Counted from the first letter of the stretch, positions 13,527-24,731 are shown. The stretch is DNA of 64,000 bases from Chamaecrista fasciculata (GCA_003254925.1 QANZ01016061.1:1-64000); one strand, 5' to 3'. Numbers and translations are program-made. The notes: a model not told the origin generated them from the sequence alone.

Positions 13527-14596
13527 TCAGTCTTATGTATGAGGTTTCTTGGATGGCTATGGCCTGACTCTTGTGTCTTCATTATAGGGTATGCATGTTT
13601 TGCATCATAAATACTAAAATCCTTGTACAAGATATATATATACACGCATAAATGGTGGCTGCGCTTTTGTTATCTTTTTCTATCTTTTGAAGCTTGAATT
13701 TCCAAGGGATGGAATTGCCTTGGATGGCTTTTTTTGTATAGGTTGATGACAGATTGTAACATATAGCATGCAGTGCAGAGTGATAATCTCCAGAGTTTTG
13801 TATGCAATTATAGTTTATGCTGTGAATAATTTTGATCCCATGCTTTTCCCATAAACACTCCCCACCACCAACAACTTAGGTAAAGGGAAATAACATGTCA
13901 TAAGATAGGGATAATTTCATAGTATTACTTGGATAAAATTATTGGTAGGAAACAGTGTAAACTACAATTGAATAAGTCAAGGATGAGATTTGTTCAAGTA
14001 AATGACGTTTTTACTTTTTAGGCCAAATTAACTTTATTGTGGTATCAGATGTAAAGGCAAAGATTCTTCTGTTATGTCACTTATTAGGAGGTTTCTTATA
14101 CTTCAATCTTGATTAATTACAGTACAGACGTCTCTTCCTTTGTCTAGAGTTTCTTATTTTTACAAACTTCTGATATTTCAGAGTTTTCCAATTGTTGAAC
14201 ACAGACTTATCCACTCCCTAAACTAAGAGCTGTATCTTTATATTATACAAGAAAGTGCGAAAAAGGTGTTGAAGCCATAGATACATGCAAAATGTAACAG
14301 ACTTCCCAAACCGAGAGAAAAACATCACAAAATTAGTCAGAACAAAAGTGAAAGTTATCCGGTAAAAGAACTTCATTTTGGTTTGGAAGAACATCTATTT
14401 ACAGCAATGATGTTCATTAAGCATAAGGTTACTAATGCAGCCAATTCTGTACGTACAAATTGTTTAACTTAAGTGAACCTATTCGTTCTAATCCAACCAC
14501 TTTTGTTAACTTTTTAAGCAATTACAGAGAAATTCAGAGACCGGACTGCAAAAAAATTACTTTTCTCGATCAAAAAAACTGAAAACAATACATACG
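13527..14596. other. Convergent intergenic region / shared 3' UTR space
   Basis: About 1.07 kb separate the stop codons of the GATA gene (+) and the acidic-protein gene (-). It must hold both 3' UTRs and polyadenylation sites. No additional gene is visible. Confidence 0.6.
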
Positions 14597-15571
14597 TTAA
14601 TCTTCAGTTCTCGTCACATCATCATTCTGCCTCCTCCATCGTTGGCGCGGAAAATTGACGCCGCGAGCCTTTGCAAGTTCCAGAAAATTAACATGTATTG
14701 AATCAGGACTATCATCTTCAGAGATGTTTTTAACAAGATCTTTCAATACATCAAAGACAAATAATCTACCGCATTTTCCATTTTCATTTTCTTTCGCTTT
14801 GTTCTCCAAACATTCATCGATTGAGGATGGAAGCTCATGATTTTCTGGTTGCTTATCACTACTTTCCTCAGTTTTCTTACCCTCCTCACAAATCTCAGCA
14901 ATCTCGTTCTCTTCACTACAAGGCAATTTCTCAGCTTCACAAATCCCCTCCAAGCTTTCATCAATTTCAACACGTTCCTCAATATCATGTTCAAGCTCTG
15001 ATTCAGTAATAATCGGCATTTCCTTACCAATTACAACATTCTGTGAAGAATCAAACCCTAAATCTTGCTCCGAATTTTTCACTTCCTTAAGCGGCGAATC
15101 ACCACTACTCTGCTTCTTCACCTTGACCTGCGCAAACCCTAATTCCCCATCATCACTCAAATCCATAGAATCCGCTGCCTCTGCATACTCACTGAAATCA
15201 ACAAAAGCCAGGCTCTCAATCTCATTGTCAATCTCAAGTAGCGCCTCATTAATCGTACAATGATGAAAATCCGCTGACCTTAATTGTGACGTCGGCAGCG
15301 AGGGTTGTTCCGGCGGGGTGTGAAATACGTCGTCATGAAGGCCACTGTCTTTCCAAGAGTCTTGAGTCATCGTCGTCTCCTGTGAAAGCGTTAACATGGT
15401 TATGCCGACCGAGGCCACCGGGATTCCGGCGGGACTCTCCGGTGATTCTTCGCCGTCGGGCGCGTTCACCATCGGACGGACAAAAGGAAGGCGACGCAAG
15501 ATTTCTTCCTGAGGAGGAAATATTTGACAGGGCTCCATTATGAAGTCTAGGTCGTTCTCTCCTTCTTCCAT
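14597..15571 (-). CDS. Unrecognised acidic single-exon protein, 324 aa
   Basis: An uninterrupted frame of 324 codons runs from ATG (15569-15571) to TAA (14597-14599). Its base composition is distinctly less AT-rich than the surrounding DNA, and no other start lies upstream in frame. The N-terminus carries an ordered-looking patch, ILRRLPFVRPMV (about residues 24-35). The centre is very acidic (many E/D, e.g. EIAEICEEGKKTEE) and probably disordered. The C-terminus has a short conserved-looking block, FLELAKARGVNFPRQRWRR (about 296-314). There is no signal peptide, membrane segment or catalytic motif that I can see. A basic tail after a long acidic region would suit a nuclear protein, but that is inference. 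The coding call is good and the function unknown. It is convergent with the GATA gene and lies about 200 bp upstream of the tRNA-Lys gene. Confidence 0.8.
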   Translation of the reverse strand: MEEGENDLDFIMEPCQIFPPQEEILRRLPFVRPMVNAPDGEESPESPAGIPVASVGITMLTLSQETTMTQDSWKDSGLHDDVFHTPPEQPSLPTSQLRSADFHHCTINEALLEIDNEIESLAFVDFSEYAEAADSMDLSDDGELGFAQVKVKKQSSGDSPLKEVKNSEQDLGFDSSQNVVIGKEMPIITESELEHDIEERVEIDESLEGICEAEKLPCSEENEIAEICEEGKKTEESSDKQPENHELPSSIDECLENKAKENENGKCGRLFVFDVLKDLVKNISEDDSPDSIHVNFLELAKARGVNFPRQRWRRQNDDVTRTED

Positions 15572-15653
15572 TGAAGCAAAAAGGAGATTTTACTTGACAT
15601 CATGGATGGATGCACTCTAAAAAAGTGTACTATCGTCAGGATTCTCCCGCCAA

Positions 15654-15716
15654 ACGAAAAAAAAAAAAGAGGTTAAGGATGANAAAAAAAAAAAAAAAAA
15701 AGAGGTTAAGGATGAA
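15654..15716. repeat. Poly(A) tract with duplicated GAGGTTAAGGATGA around an N
   Basis: Two copies of an A-run followed by GAGGTTAAGGATGA sit side by side, separated by an undetermined base at 15683. This may be a real short tandem duplication or an unmerged overlap between two assembled pieces. Confidence 0.6.
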
Positions 15717-15768
15717 AAGGATCCATTGATATTTGATTTAGAGGTTAATTGTTATTTATTATCAAAGT

Positions 15769-15841
15769 GCCCGTCTAGCTCAGTCGGTAGAGCGCAAGGC
15801 TCTTAACCTTGTGGTCGTGGGTTCGAGCCCCACGGTGGGCG
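15769..15841 (+). tRNA. tRNA-Lys (CTT anticodon)
   Basis: The 73-nt sequence folds as a full cloverleaf. The acceptor stem is GCCCGTC with GGTGGGC plus discriminator G. The D arm is GCTC/GAGC, the anticodon stem is CAAGG/CCTTG, and the T arm is GTGGG-TTCGAGC-CCCAC. The anticodon loop CTCTTAA puts CTT at 15802-15804, decoding AAG (lysine). There is no intron and no encoded CCA, as expected in eukaryotes. The internal A box (TAGCTCAGTCGG) and B box (GGTTCGAGCCC) are intact, and CAAA lies just upstream, as is common for plant tRNA genes. It looks functional. Confidence 0.97.
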
Positions 15842-15846
15842 TTTTT
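15842..15846 (+). terminator. Pol III terminator of tRNA-Lys
   Basis: TTTTT follows the tRNA directly, the usual RNA polymerase III stop signal. Confidence 0.9.
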
Positions 15847-18162
15847 ATGGAAAAACCAAACATTTAAGAGTAAATCATGTGAGGAATAAATCATGATTGT
15901 CTTAACTCTTTTATTTTTTATAGATTGTCTTAACTCTAAGATACAGAGAATGTGGAAATGATGATAGTTTTAGCTAATCAATTTTTTAAATGTTGAATTG
16001 ATTTTTTATGCGTCAAAATTTGTGTAACATTATAATTTCTTATAAAATTGCTTACGTATATTCATTAAAATTTAGAATTATCAAAAGTGCTTTTTTATTT
16101 TAAATTTTACTATATTAATTTTTGAATTTGTCTAAAATTTCACTATTCAATTAATATTATTATTTCATTAACTCTATCATGATTTTTAACGAGTTAATAT
16201 TTGAATTTTTTTATTTACTAATTTTACATTATATGTTCTTAATCATATAAAATCTATCATCTATCTATCATCTATCATTAAGTTTAAAGTAAAGTTAAAA
16301 CAAATAATAAAATAGTTCAAAACTTGGAATTTTTTTTATAAATAGAAGATACTTTTTTTCCTTATTATTTTATTTTAAAACAACATTGCAAAATTTTTTG
16401 AAAAGTTATTTAACTTTACCCTTTTTTTTTCATATATTTCATATGAAATATTATTTTAGTATATTACTATATTGTTTAAGAGCCCAACTAATATAAAGTC
16501 TCAAAGTTAGATATAATAGCAACATATCAGCTTGGAGTTCAGATCAGAAGGTTTCATCAAAACTAAACATATGGTCGAAAGTTTGTTTCATCAAATAGAT
16601 AAACTAAACTATCAAACTTCGAATCCATTTGAAAATCCCAATCATATCAAGTCTTGTGGGAGTGGCCTCTGGCCACTTGATCCTCCATTTTTTAAAATCT
16701 ACAATTCCAGTCACGACTTCATTTCCATTGATCTGGAATTATATCATACATACCAAATGTCATGTTATATTTCACCATTTTGTTTATATATATCAATATG
16801 GAGGGAAAGAAAAACTCCAAACAAAAAAAAGGAACAATGAGTTAAGTAGTGACTAGTAGGGACCTAAATTTCTAAAAGGTCAACAATTCCAGTATCCCAT
16901 TTCCTCACATTTCAAAGAGTCAGTTATGAAACTATGAAGAACCACAAGGTATCAAAATATGGGTCTAAATGCTTTGTTGAGTTCCTTGCATAACTGAACT
17001 TGTTTTCATTTGGCAGTGTTGTTCACACACTGAAGCTGTTGACACACATCACACCAATGGCAGCATACACCAAACACTTCTCACCCAACAAATATCTTCC
17101 ATCAATACTTTACTTAAACGATATCTTATCCCATCACATAGTGAATATATCAAACCCACAATTTTATTTAAAAACTCCACTGATACACTTCATTTCATAC
17201 AAGTAACATACAAAATCAAACACACCCAAATTCATTATTTTACACAACATCTAAGATCACACATTAACGTGTCTACTGCAAAATCAAAATCAAACTTTCT
17301 AGCTAAGGTGCTCTATGTTTCTCATACAGAGTCTAAGCAAGAAGTTTACAATGTTGTACATGAGAAACTATCAAGAAAAAAAAAATAATCAGGACATAAA
17401 CTAGGGGACGTTTCGCTTTAAAATTTAAATTTAAAACAGTATCATCATCCATTATCCAACCTTGCATGCGAAACATCAGAGACTCGCTCATTTAAATTTA
17501 ATTCAAGAATCAACTTCAAAGTTGGAAACAGAACCATAACAAGGACACATCTTTTACCATTAGACTGTCCAAACAAAGATAGATACAGATGACAAAAGAA
17601 TCTCTGCACTTAAGAAGAGAGGTAGAATAAGTAGCCACAGACAGAAATTGAAATTAGATAAAATGAGTAATACAGACTCCATACACATGGTTGGATGAAA
17701 TTTTAAACTTTTTCATATAATTTCACCAATTGCATCTGTCTCTTCAAATACAAAAGATTCACTGACTGTATTCAAAGAGCACGCTATAGATGCTGCTTTT
17801 TGCTATTCTGACTCTTAAACCTGATGCAATTTCTACTGTAATCGTATAGCATAAAGTCCCTTGTACTTTGGGTAATTAATTTTCTTTACTCTTTGCCTGT
17901 GCCTTTGTTTTATAATATCCGTTTGGATATCAATGGACCCCATAGATGACATGTTTAACCATGAGGGATCAATCCAAAGTCCAAACCGAAGCTCGAAGAT
18001 GAAGATAAACCTATGTTGCTGTTGCATAATATTCACATATAGACATAGAACAGAACAGAAGCATGGGTAAAATCAAGATGAAAGGAAACAGAGACGCTAT
18101 AAACTGCATTTTAAGCACCCGTATGACTTGCTGAAGAGAGATAACATTGAGCATCAATAAGT

Positions 18163-18198
<36 letters not shown>

Positions 18199-18379
18199 TC
18201 AAATCAGGCAGTTTAAACACATCTACAAATAGTCAACCCCTTTGTTATCATAAACGTTAAAGCCTTAGAAGGGAATTCGAGGGTAATCAGCAAAGATCAT
18301 TTTACATCAAAACAAGAATTTTAAAAAACTTATTAAATGGAGAAATGAGTCTTAGAGCTCACAATATCTGGGCTACTGC
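15847..18379. other. Intergenic region and 3' flank of the RBM42-like gene
   Basis: No protein gene is supported here. Open frames at 16532-16856 and 17000-17206 lack family features and look like chance reading through AT-rich DNA. An (AT)n microsatellite lies at about 18168-18194. The first few hundred bases to the right of this stretch are presumably the 3' UTR of the minus-strand RBM42-like gene. Confidence 0.55.
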
Positions 18380-19066
18380 TCAGTTATGGAATAAGCCCAT
18401 CCTTGAGGGCTTCACCTTCTTCCGAGATGGCTTCTTCTGTTTATCAGCAGCATCGTAATCTGTTCTCTCCTTCCACTTACTCTTGCAAAGTTTGATTGGC
18501 CGATTTCCCACATACTTACCATTCATCTCTTTCAGAGCAACAGCAAGGTCAGAAATATCAGCAAAGCTCACAAATCCATACCCTTTCGTCTTCCCACTCC
18601 GCTTATCCCTAACAACTCTAGCCATGTTAAACGAAGGAAACCTCGAAAAAGCTTTCGAAAGAACATCATCGTTCACCTCGTTCCCCAGATCTCCACAGAA
18701 CAGCCGATGATCATTCTCCGGCCACTCCGCCAGCGAAGGATCCTCCCACGTTTGCCCGGCGGCTTTGCGAGGAATCGCCTTCTTTTTCGTATCGGCTTTC
18801 TGCTCGATCTCGCTATTAGCAATCGCCGCTTTCACATTCTCGAGAGCTTCAGGCGTGATCGATTGCGCATCCCTTTGAAATAGCTGCTGCGCTTGCTTAT
18901 ACTGCGGGTAAGAGTATGCGCCGGCGGGGACTCCGCCGTAGGGCGCCGCCGCGTACTGTGGCGGCGCCGCCGTCGATGTAGATTGCTGAAGATGGAAGGG
19001 CATCGGGAAGTACGAGGCGTCGGAGTAGGTGCCCTGAGAGTAACCGGAAGAAGATGGATCCGCCAT
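18380..19066 (-). CDS. RBM42: RBM42-like RNA-binding protein with one RRM
   Basis: A single 228-codon exon runs from ATG (19064-19066) to TGA. The N-terminus (1-60) is a low-complexity region rich in Ser, Tyr, Pro and Ala, ending in a YPQYKQAQQLFQRDAQ segment. Residues 90-118 are basic and include the family block AGQTWEDPSLAEWPENDHR. The RRM spans about 121-198 with RNP2 LFCGDL (122-127) and RNP1 KGYGFVSF (161-168), both with the aromatic residues that stack on RNA. The C-terminus is Lys/Arg-rich. This architecture matches plant homologues of RBM42, an hnRNP K-associated splicing-related protein in animals. The acidic N-terminal extension of animal RBM42 is shorter here, as usual in plants. 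It is probably nuclear. The last few residues (GLFHN) could be the true end, since a stop follows directly. The region upstream is partly duplicated at 29991-30430. Confidence 0.93.
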   Translation of the reverse strand: MADPSSSGYSQGTYSDASYFPMPFHLQQSTSTAAPPQYAAAPYGGVPAGAYSYPQYKQAQQLFQRDAQSITPEALENVKAAIANSEIEQKADTKKKAIPRKAAGQTWEDPSLAEWPENDHRLFCGDLGNEVNDDVLSKAFSRFPSFNMARVVRDKRSGKTKGYGFVSFADISDLAVALKEMNGKYVGNRPIKLCKSKWKERTDYDAADKQKKPSRKKVKPSRMGLFHN

Positions 19067-19191
19067 GAATAATGTTTTCCCCTAATTGAAATTAGATTAG
19101 GGTTTCAGAGAAGATGGAGTGAGATATTTGAAATCTCAGAATCGAGGGTTTCAACTTTCAAGTTTCAACTTTGAAGCCGATTAATGGCCAA

Positions 19192-19530
19192 GGAATAAAA
19201 AGAAAAGAATTTGAAGACGGTGATATATTTTTTTTGGACCAAGATTAAAGGTGTTTGGGTTTTTTATCTAAAGAAGTTTGGGCTTTAGAAGATTTTAAAT
19301 TGAATAAAAAATCAATAAATGGAACTCATTCGTTAGGTCCAAAAACCAAAATCTTTTGTAAGTACAAAATTTCACTATTGAGCTAGAAATGCCAGGCCCA
19401 ATAATGTTTAGTATTGTATGTAAATATTTTAATATATATCTTAAACCCTAATTTCAAAGAACATGTTGAGTTAAAAAATTTGTGAGCATTATATTTGTTG
19501 GAGAGATTTATCTATTTATTTTGATTGAGT
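19192..19530. repeat. Dispersed duplication, copy A (upstream of the RBM42-like gene)
   Basis: This segment is similar over most of its length to 29991-30430. Shared landmarks in order are ACGGTGATATATTTTTTT, AAGAAGTT(TG/CG)GGCTTTAGA, TCGTTAGGTCCAAAAA, ATTGAGCTA(G/T)AAATGCCA, and GTTGGAGAGATT followed by TTGATTGAGTTG. It begins about 125 bp upstream of the RBM42-like start codon, so part of that gene's promoter region is present twice in the window. Confidence 0.75.
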
Positions 19531-19969
19531 TGGGGAAATTACTTTTTTTTAACAAAATTGAAGAGACTTATTTTTTTTTATAATTTGTTCGATAAGGCCC
19601 AATTTAGGATATGCATATGTAATCGCATTTGTAACAACATGTGATTCTATGGATATGTATCCTTATGATATCATCATATCAATCATCCCTCTTGCATTTA
19701 GTATGTAACCATTGTTCTTTAGCAAATTTGGTATATTTAACGAAAGAAATTAATCCTCAACTATTCATTTGGTATTGGTAAATATTATAGTTTTATTGGC
19801 AATAATATTAGACTTTGTAAATCTTAAAAAAATTTGCTATACAAACTCAATAGCAAATAAATAGTTGAGGATTAATTTCTTCAAGAAGAGTAATCACATT
19901 ACCAAAACTTATACTATTTTTTTGGAGAACGAAGAGGGAGGAGAGTGAGACTATGAGAGTGGGTATAAC

Positions 19970-20751
19970 TAGACCTGATCATGAGCTCGAAAGCCTGTCC
20001 GGCCAGATCTACTCAGCCCAAAAAATTGAAAAGGAGTCCGAAAATAAAAGTCCAAAAAAAGGAGTCCGAATTTTAAAAAACCTGTTTTAATACGAGTCAG
20101 GCTCAGGCTTTTTTCCCGTCCGGCTCGAAAGCCCGACCCATATTAATATACATACATACATATATATATACTATAATACTAATATACCTAAACATATAAT
20201 TATATAAATATGATATAATATATATATATATATATAACTTACATCCTTTGCACATTGCAGTTTGCACCACCACGTCCACGTGATCAGATCACTGATCACT
20301 CACATCTCAATTCATCATTCATTCCAATTTCCAAATCAATTATCTTTTTTATCAATTGTCTTTTAATTTTTTATATAGCCAAATCAATTAATTATCTTAT
20401 TTTCATTAATTCCACAACCACAATTTCAATTTCAATACAATTTCTAAATCCCTTCTTCTCCTTTTTCCTTATTCTCTTCACTGCATCGCCGTAACATTCA
20501 ATTCTCGATTTCCAAAGTTTCAATATTACATTCAATTTGAAAGTCCAATTTTCCAAATGCATCATTCAATTACTATTTCACAATCAATTTTTTTTTATAA
20601 AAAAAAAACCCCGCAATCAAGCCCGACCCACATTTATTAAAAACGAGCCGAGCCCGACCCAAATTAAAACGGACTAGGGTTTGCTTTTAGTTCGTTACTA
20701 CCTCTAAAGCCCGGCCCGTATTTTAGTGAGCTTAGCCCGCGATCAAGTCTA
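19970..20751. mobile_element. hAT-type non-autonomous element, TAGACCTGATC family, 782 bp
   Basis: The left end TAGACCTGATCATGAGCT and the right end AGCCCGCGATCAAGTCTA are inverted repeats. The perfect 8-bp target duplication ggtataac is at 19962-19969 and 20752-20759. GC-rich subterminal parts with GCCCGACC and CCGGCC motifs surround an AT-rich core. No transposase frame is present, so it depends on an autonomous relative. Confidence 0.9.
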
Positions 20752-20897
20752 GGTATAACGAATGAGAACTTTAGAGATTTAGTTGTCAACTTATTGATCT
20801 TTAAAAAAAATTAATATTCACATTTTTTTCTTCTCTCGTTCCTTCTCCTCCTCCATCTTTTTTTCTCTCTCTTTGTTCTCTTTCTCGTTCTCTCTTT

Positions 20898-21275
20898 GGC
20901 TCCGTTTGGTAGTAAAGTAGGTAAGTAAAGGAAAGGGTTTCACAAGGAAAAAATTGTGAGGGAAAGGAAAAGTAGTTGAGGGAATGTAAAGTAGGTAAAG
21001 ATTTAAAGTGTTTGGTATAAAAAGGTATGAGAGGGAAAGTAAAATAGATATAAAAAGAAAATGACAAAAATGTCCTTCCCACAATCACCACAAGGCCACC
21101 GCCGCCGCCGGCCACCGTCAGGGGAAGAAGATGGGATGGGAGTGAGAGGGGCAAATTAGGAATTCTACCCTAATCCACTTTATAGAGCCCAAGTTGTCAT
21201 ACCAAACACTTGAAAGTATTGGACTCCTTGCCCAATTACATTGCAAACCCCTTTTCTTCTCTTCCAAACGGACCC
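20898..21275. mobile_element. PIF/Harbinger-like MITE (GGCTCCGTTTGG ends)
   Basis: The ends GGCTCCGTTTGGTAG and CTTCCAAACGGACCC are inverted repeats of the type found on Tourist/Harbinger MITEs. TTT flanks both sides and could be the 3-bp target duplication, but the flank is T-rich, so this is weak. The core carries an out-of-character GC-rich piece (GCCGCCGCCGGCCACCG). Confidence 0.55.
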
Positions 21276-21881
21276 TTTCTCTTTCTTTTTCTCTTTCTCT
21301 TCTTCTCTTTCCACTCTCTTTTTCTCTTTCTCTTTCCATTCTCTCTTTCTTATTAATTTTCTTCGAATCGTGGCAAAGCAGCACAATTTCATACTGGCAT
21401 AATCAGTCTGCCTCAGTCTAAAATCATGTTGTGTAAGTGCAATTTCAGGGGATTTTTTTAAAAAAGAATTAAATTTCTGTCAACTAATGCCACGTGGCAC
21501 CCGTTGATTTGATTATACAAACCCAAAATTGTGTTTTGCACATGCGTCATCCATCTGGGTAAATAAAAAATTTTCTTGGGTATTGGAATAAATAAAATAT
21601 TTTATTAAATTATTAAAATAAAAAACCTAAAATTGAGTTCCTTTTAAAATATAAAAAATAAAATTTGCTCAGATGAAACATGTAGGACAAAAGTCAACCT
21701 TATTTTAAACATAAGGGACAAAAGGGTTCAGACCAAATAAAAGGGACAAAAAGGTAGACTTTCCAAAATTAAACATTTGCATGCTATATATACTACATAG
21801 TGAGTGATTTGAAAATGAAAAAGATATATACCATATTTAATATATAATATACCTACACTATTCATTCTATACATGCATTTC

Positions 21882-21982
21882 ATATACACCTTGGCATCTT
21901 GTCTCCAGTGAGTCACCAAATTGTCACACCCGATATACACCTCTGCACCTTGTCTCCAGTGAGTCACCAAATTGTCACACCC
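21882..21982. repeat. Tandem duplication, two copies of 51 bp
   Basis: Unit 1 starts at 21882 and unit 2 at 21933. Both contain CTTGTCTCCAGTGAGTCACC followed by AAATTGTCACACCC, with few mismatches. Confidence 0.85.
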
Positions 21983-22079
21983 AAAATGCGATGCATACAA
22001 CGTACAAAGAAGTTAAAACGAGTTTTGAAAATATTTTAAAAAATAACATTTTGACATAAAGTGGCCACTAAAATTTGTT

Positions 22080-22340
22080 AGAAAAACTTTTAAAAGCATA
22101 GTTAGATTCGGAAGTTAGTACGTGTGGGGAAGGTGTTAGGCACCCCATGACGTCTAATTACCAAATTATACAATTTAATTATGTGTTCCATAAATACCCC
22201 TAATCAAACACATGTGAAGTGCAATGGAGTTTGGATGATAGGAACTGACCAAAGAATTAACTCCAAGGGCCTACGTACCCCTTAGGGAGATTAAAGTTCG
22301 CGTAGTTCGTCTAGAAAATATTATGAGTTGGCTCAATTTT
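22080..22340. mobile_element. Possible degenerate Ty3/gypsy LTR-like fragment
   Basis: The phrases GGAAGGTGTTAGGCACCCC and GGGCCTACGTACCCC...GCGTAGTTCG resemble sequence recurrent in plant gypsy-type long terminal repeats (as I remember them). I find no matching second LTR, primer-binding site or coding region, so this is at most a relic. Confidence 0.3.
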
Positions 22341-23309
22341 AGTTGGAGTGAAAAGTATGAAATAAGTGGGTTGATTTGATTTTATTATGAAATCCCAAGT
22401 TTTCTCACTTCTTTCTCATGAGTTTTTCTTCTTTTTGATTTTTTTGAATTTTATTCAAAAATATTTTATTCTAATTTCTAAGTGAGACTCTAAATATCAA
22501 TAAGAACATGTTTTTGTATGTTTGAAAGATTTTAAAATGGATACATATTTTTTATTTTCTTTAAAGATCATAAAATATTTATAAAAAAAAAAACCAAAAT
22601 CCTAATAAGAAGAATTTAATTTCTTAATTTTCAAGATAAAACATTGGACCATAGGAACACAAAATCACAATTAAACACAAAATTGCATAATTTAAACGTG
22701 CAAATGCAAATACTACCGTACCCTAAGTCCTCTTCTCACCAACACTCATTAGCTATCGCGTACAATGAGACAATTTCTTACACCGTCGGGTAGGGGCCTA
22801 GCGAGTCACCTCACAAGGAAGTCGGGTCCCTTACGTGTAAGTATTCTTAGACTTTATACACGAAAACAAATATTTCTACAACATGATTATTATATATTTA
22901 CATATAATAATAGAAATAATAATAATAAGGGTAAATTACACAGAATGTCCCTGTGGTATGGCTCTTTTATAAAAAGAGTCCCTGTAGTTTAAAAAGTAGC
23001 AAATGAGGGTCTGTGGTATGCTCCATTAACAAAAAGGGTTCCAAAAGGTATTTGCCATCCAAAACTAATGGAATTAGGACAATGTGCAGTCCACGTGACC
23101 CATTTTCACATACCCAATCGCTAATTTCTCCTCCATTGTGCAAAAATCAAACCCTATCTCCACATCCTCGTAAACCCTAACTCACATTCTCGCCATTTTC
23201 TTCCATTCTCGAACCCTAATCCTCAAATTATGGATTGGGTATGTGGAAATGGGTCATGGATTAGGGACCAAGATGTAAGGTTTGAGAGTCTTCAGGGATG
23301 CTCTTTCAC

Positions 23310-23610
23310 TTTTATTTTGATAGTCAAGGACAAAAGTGAAAGGGACTTTAAGTATACATGACTAAATTGTAATTTAAAGGACTGATTTGTATTTTTTTCT
23401 GACTTAATTTGCCTAGTTAACGGTTTAAAATGGATGGAGGACTAACGGTGGGAGGTTTTCAAAACATATGAGACCAAAACTGAGACAAAAAAGATATATG
23501 ACTGATTTGGGACTTTGAGCAAAGATACATGACCAAATTCGAGACAAAAAAGATATAGAATTGATTTGGGTCCTGAAGCAAAGATACATGACCAAATTTG
23601 CACTTTGGCC
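23310..23610. mobile_element. Partial GGTCAAAG-family MITE
   Basis: The right end, CCAAATTTGCACTTTGGCC, and the preceding 'GATACATGACCAAATT' motifs match one half of the Mutator-like foldback family seen complete at 7655-8019 and 56626-57024. A matching left end was not found, and a microsatellite begins exactly at the element's end. Confidence 0.45.
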
Positions 23611-23626
23611 TTATTATTATTATTAT

Positions 23627-23698
<72 letters not shown>

Positions 23699-23811
23699 CG
23701 GTGTTGTTGTCGTCGTTGTTGTCGTCGTCGTTGTTGTCGTTGTTGTTGTCGTTGTTGTTTTCGTTGTTGTTGTCGTTGTTGTCTTCGTTGTTATTGTTGT
23801 TGTTGTTGTTT

Positions 23812-23886
<75 letters not shown>

Positions 23887-23939
23887 TTGTCGTTGTCGTT
23901 GTCGTTGTTGATGTCGTTGTTGCTGTCGTTGTTGTTGTT

Positions 23940-23970
<31 letters not shown>

Positions 23971-24010
23971 ATGTCGTTGTTGCTGTCGTTGTTGTTGTTG
24001 TCGTCGTCGT
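23611..24010. repeat. Large TTG/TCG trinucleotide microsatellite (400 bp)
   Basis: The tract starts as (TTA)n and becomes (TTG)n mixed with TCG triplets. Lines 23881-23940 and 23941-24000 are an almost exact 60-bp higher-order repeat (one difference), with the rare ATG and CTG triplets at the same places. All six long frames through it are simple-sequence artefacts, not genes. Confidence 0.97.
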
Positions 24011-24011
24011 C

Positions 24012-24612
24012 TCAAATTATATAATTGGTTTCATTTTGGTCTCTAAAATGTAATTTTATCTTATTTCTATTGTTATTTCTAACATGGACAACTAAAATAA
24101 ATTATTTCTCATTTATGTGTCATAATAGGCGTATACACCACATATAATATATGATGCACACCATGCATATATAATATATAATATACACAACATTCTTTAA
24201 ATGCATTTTGATTCTCAAGTTATGGTAGTTTTATTTTGGTCGTCAAATTACTTTTGTTCTGTATTGATCCTCAAATTAATTTTTGTTTCATTTTGGTTCC
24301 CAAAATGTAATTTTATCTGGTTTTTACTATTATTTCTAACATCGACTGTTGAGATGAATTATTTCTCGTTCATATATGTGATAATAAGCGAGTTGAGTGA
24401 GAAAGAAAAATCTTTTACTTTAATCACAAATTGCAGATAATTTTATGGTTGCTTTTTTTTAAAGAGTGAAATTTTTTCTCTCTATCAAATCACTTATTAT
24501 ATGTTTGATGATCAAAATGAAACTAATTCCATTGTTTGAGGATCAAAATGGAAAAAAAAAACTAATTTAATGACCAAAATGAAAATAACCCTATAATTTG
24601 AGGACGAAAAGG
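24012..24612. mobile_element. Foldback repeat remnants ('TTTCATTTTGGTC' type)
   Basis: The left part contains two related blocks (around 24013-24110 and 24216-24380) with TTCATTTTGGT...CAAAATGTAATTTTATC. The right part (24505-24612) carries the inverse, GATCAAAATGAAA and GACCAAAATGAAAATAACC. This looks like overlapping copies of a foldback MITE. The boundaries are not clean. Confidence 0.45.
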
Positions 24613-24731
24613 ACTATTTAAACCAAAAGTAATGAAACTTCTATCTCTGCCTTTTTTTTTTTCCGCTGAGACTTGTGTGAGGTATCTCTCTCCGTCTATT
24701 TATGGAGATTATCTATTATGTGCCCTTATGA

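Noticed and set aside
16532..17206. Open frames of 68-102 codons between the tRNA and the RBM42-like gene
   Set aside because: AT-rich, overlapping frames with no motif, signal peptide or splice context.
20255..20494. 79-codon open frame, Ile/Ser/Phe-rich
   Set aside because: It lies wholly inside the hAT element at 19970-20751, in its AT-rich core.
23561..24053. Poly-Leu, poly-Val, poly-Cys and poly-Gln/Arg open frames
   Set aside because: Every frame of a TTG/TCG microsatellite is open; there is no start context, splice support or domain.
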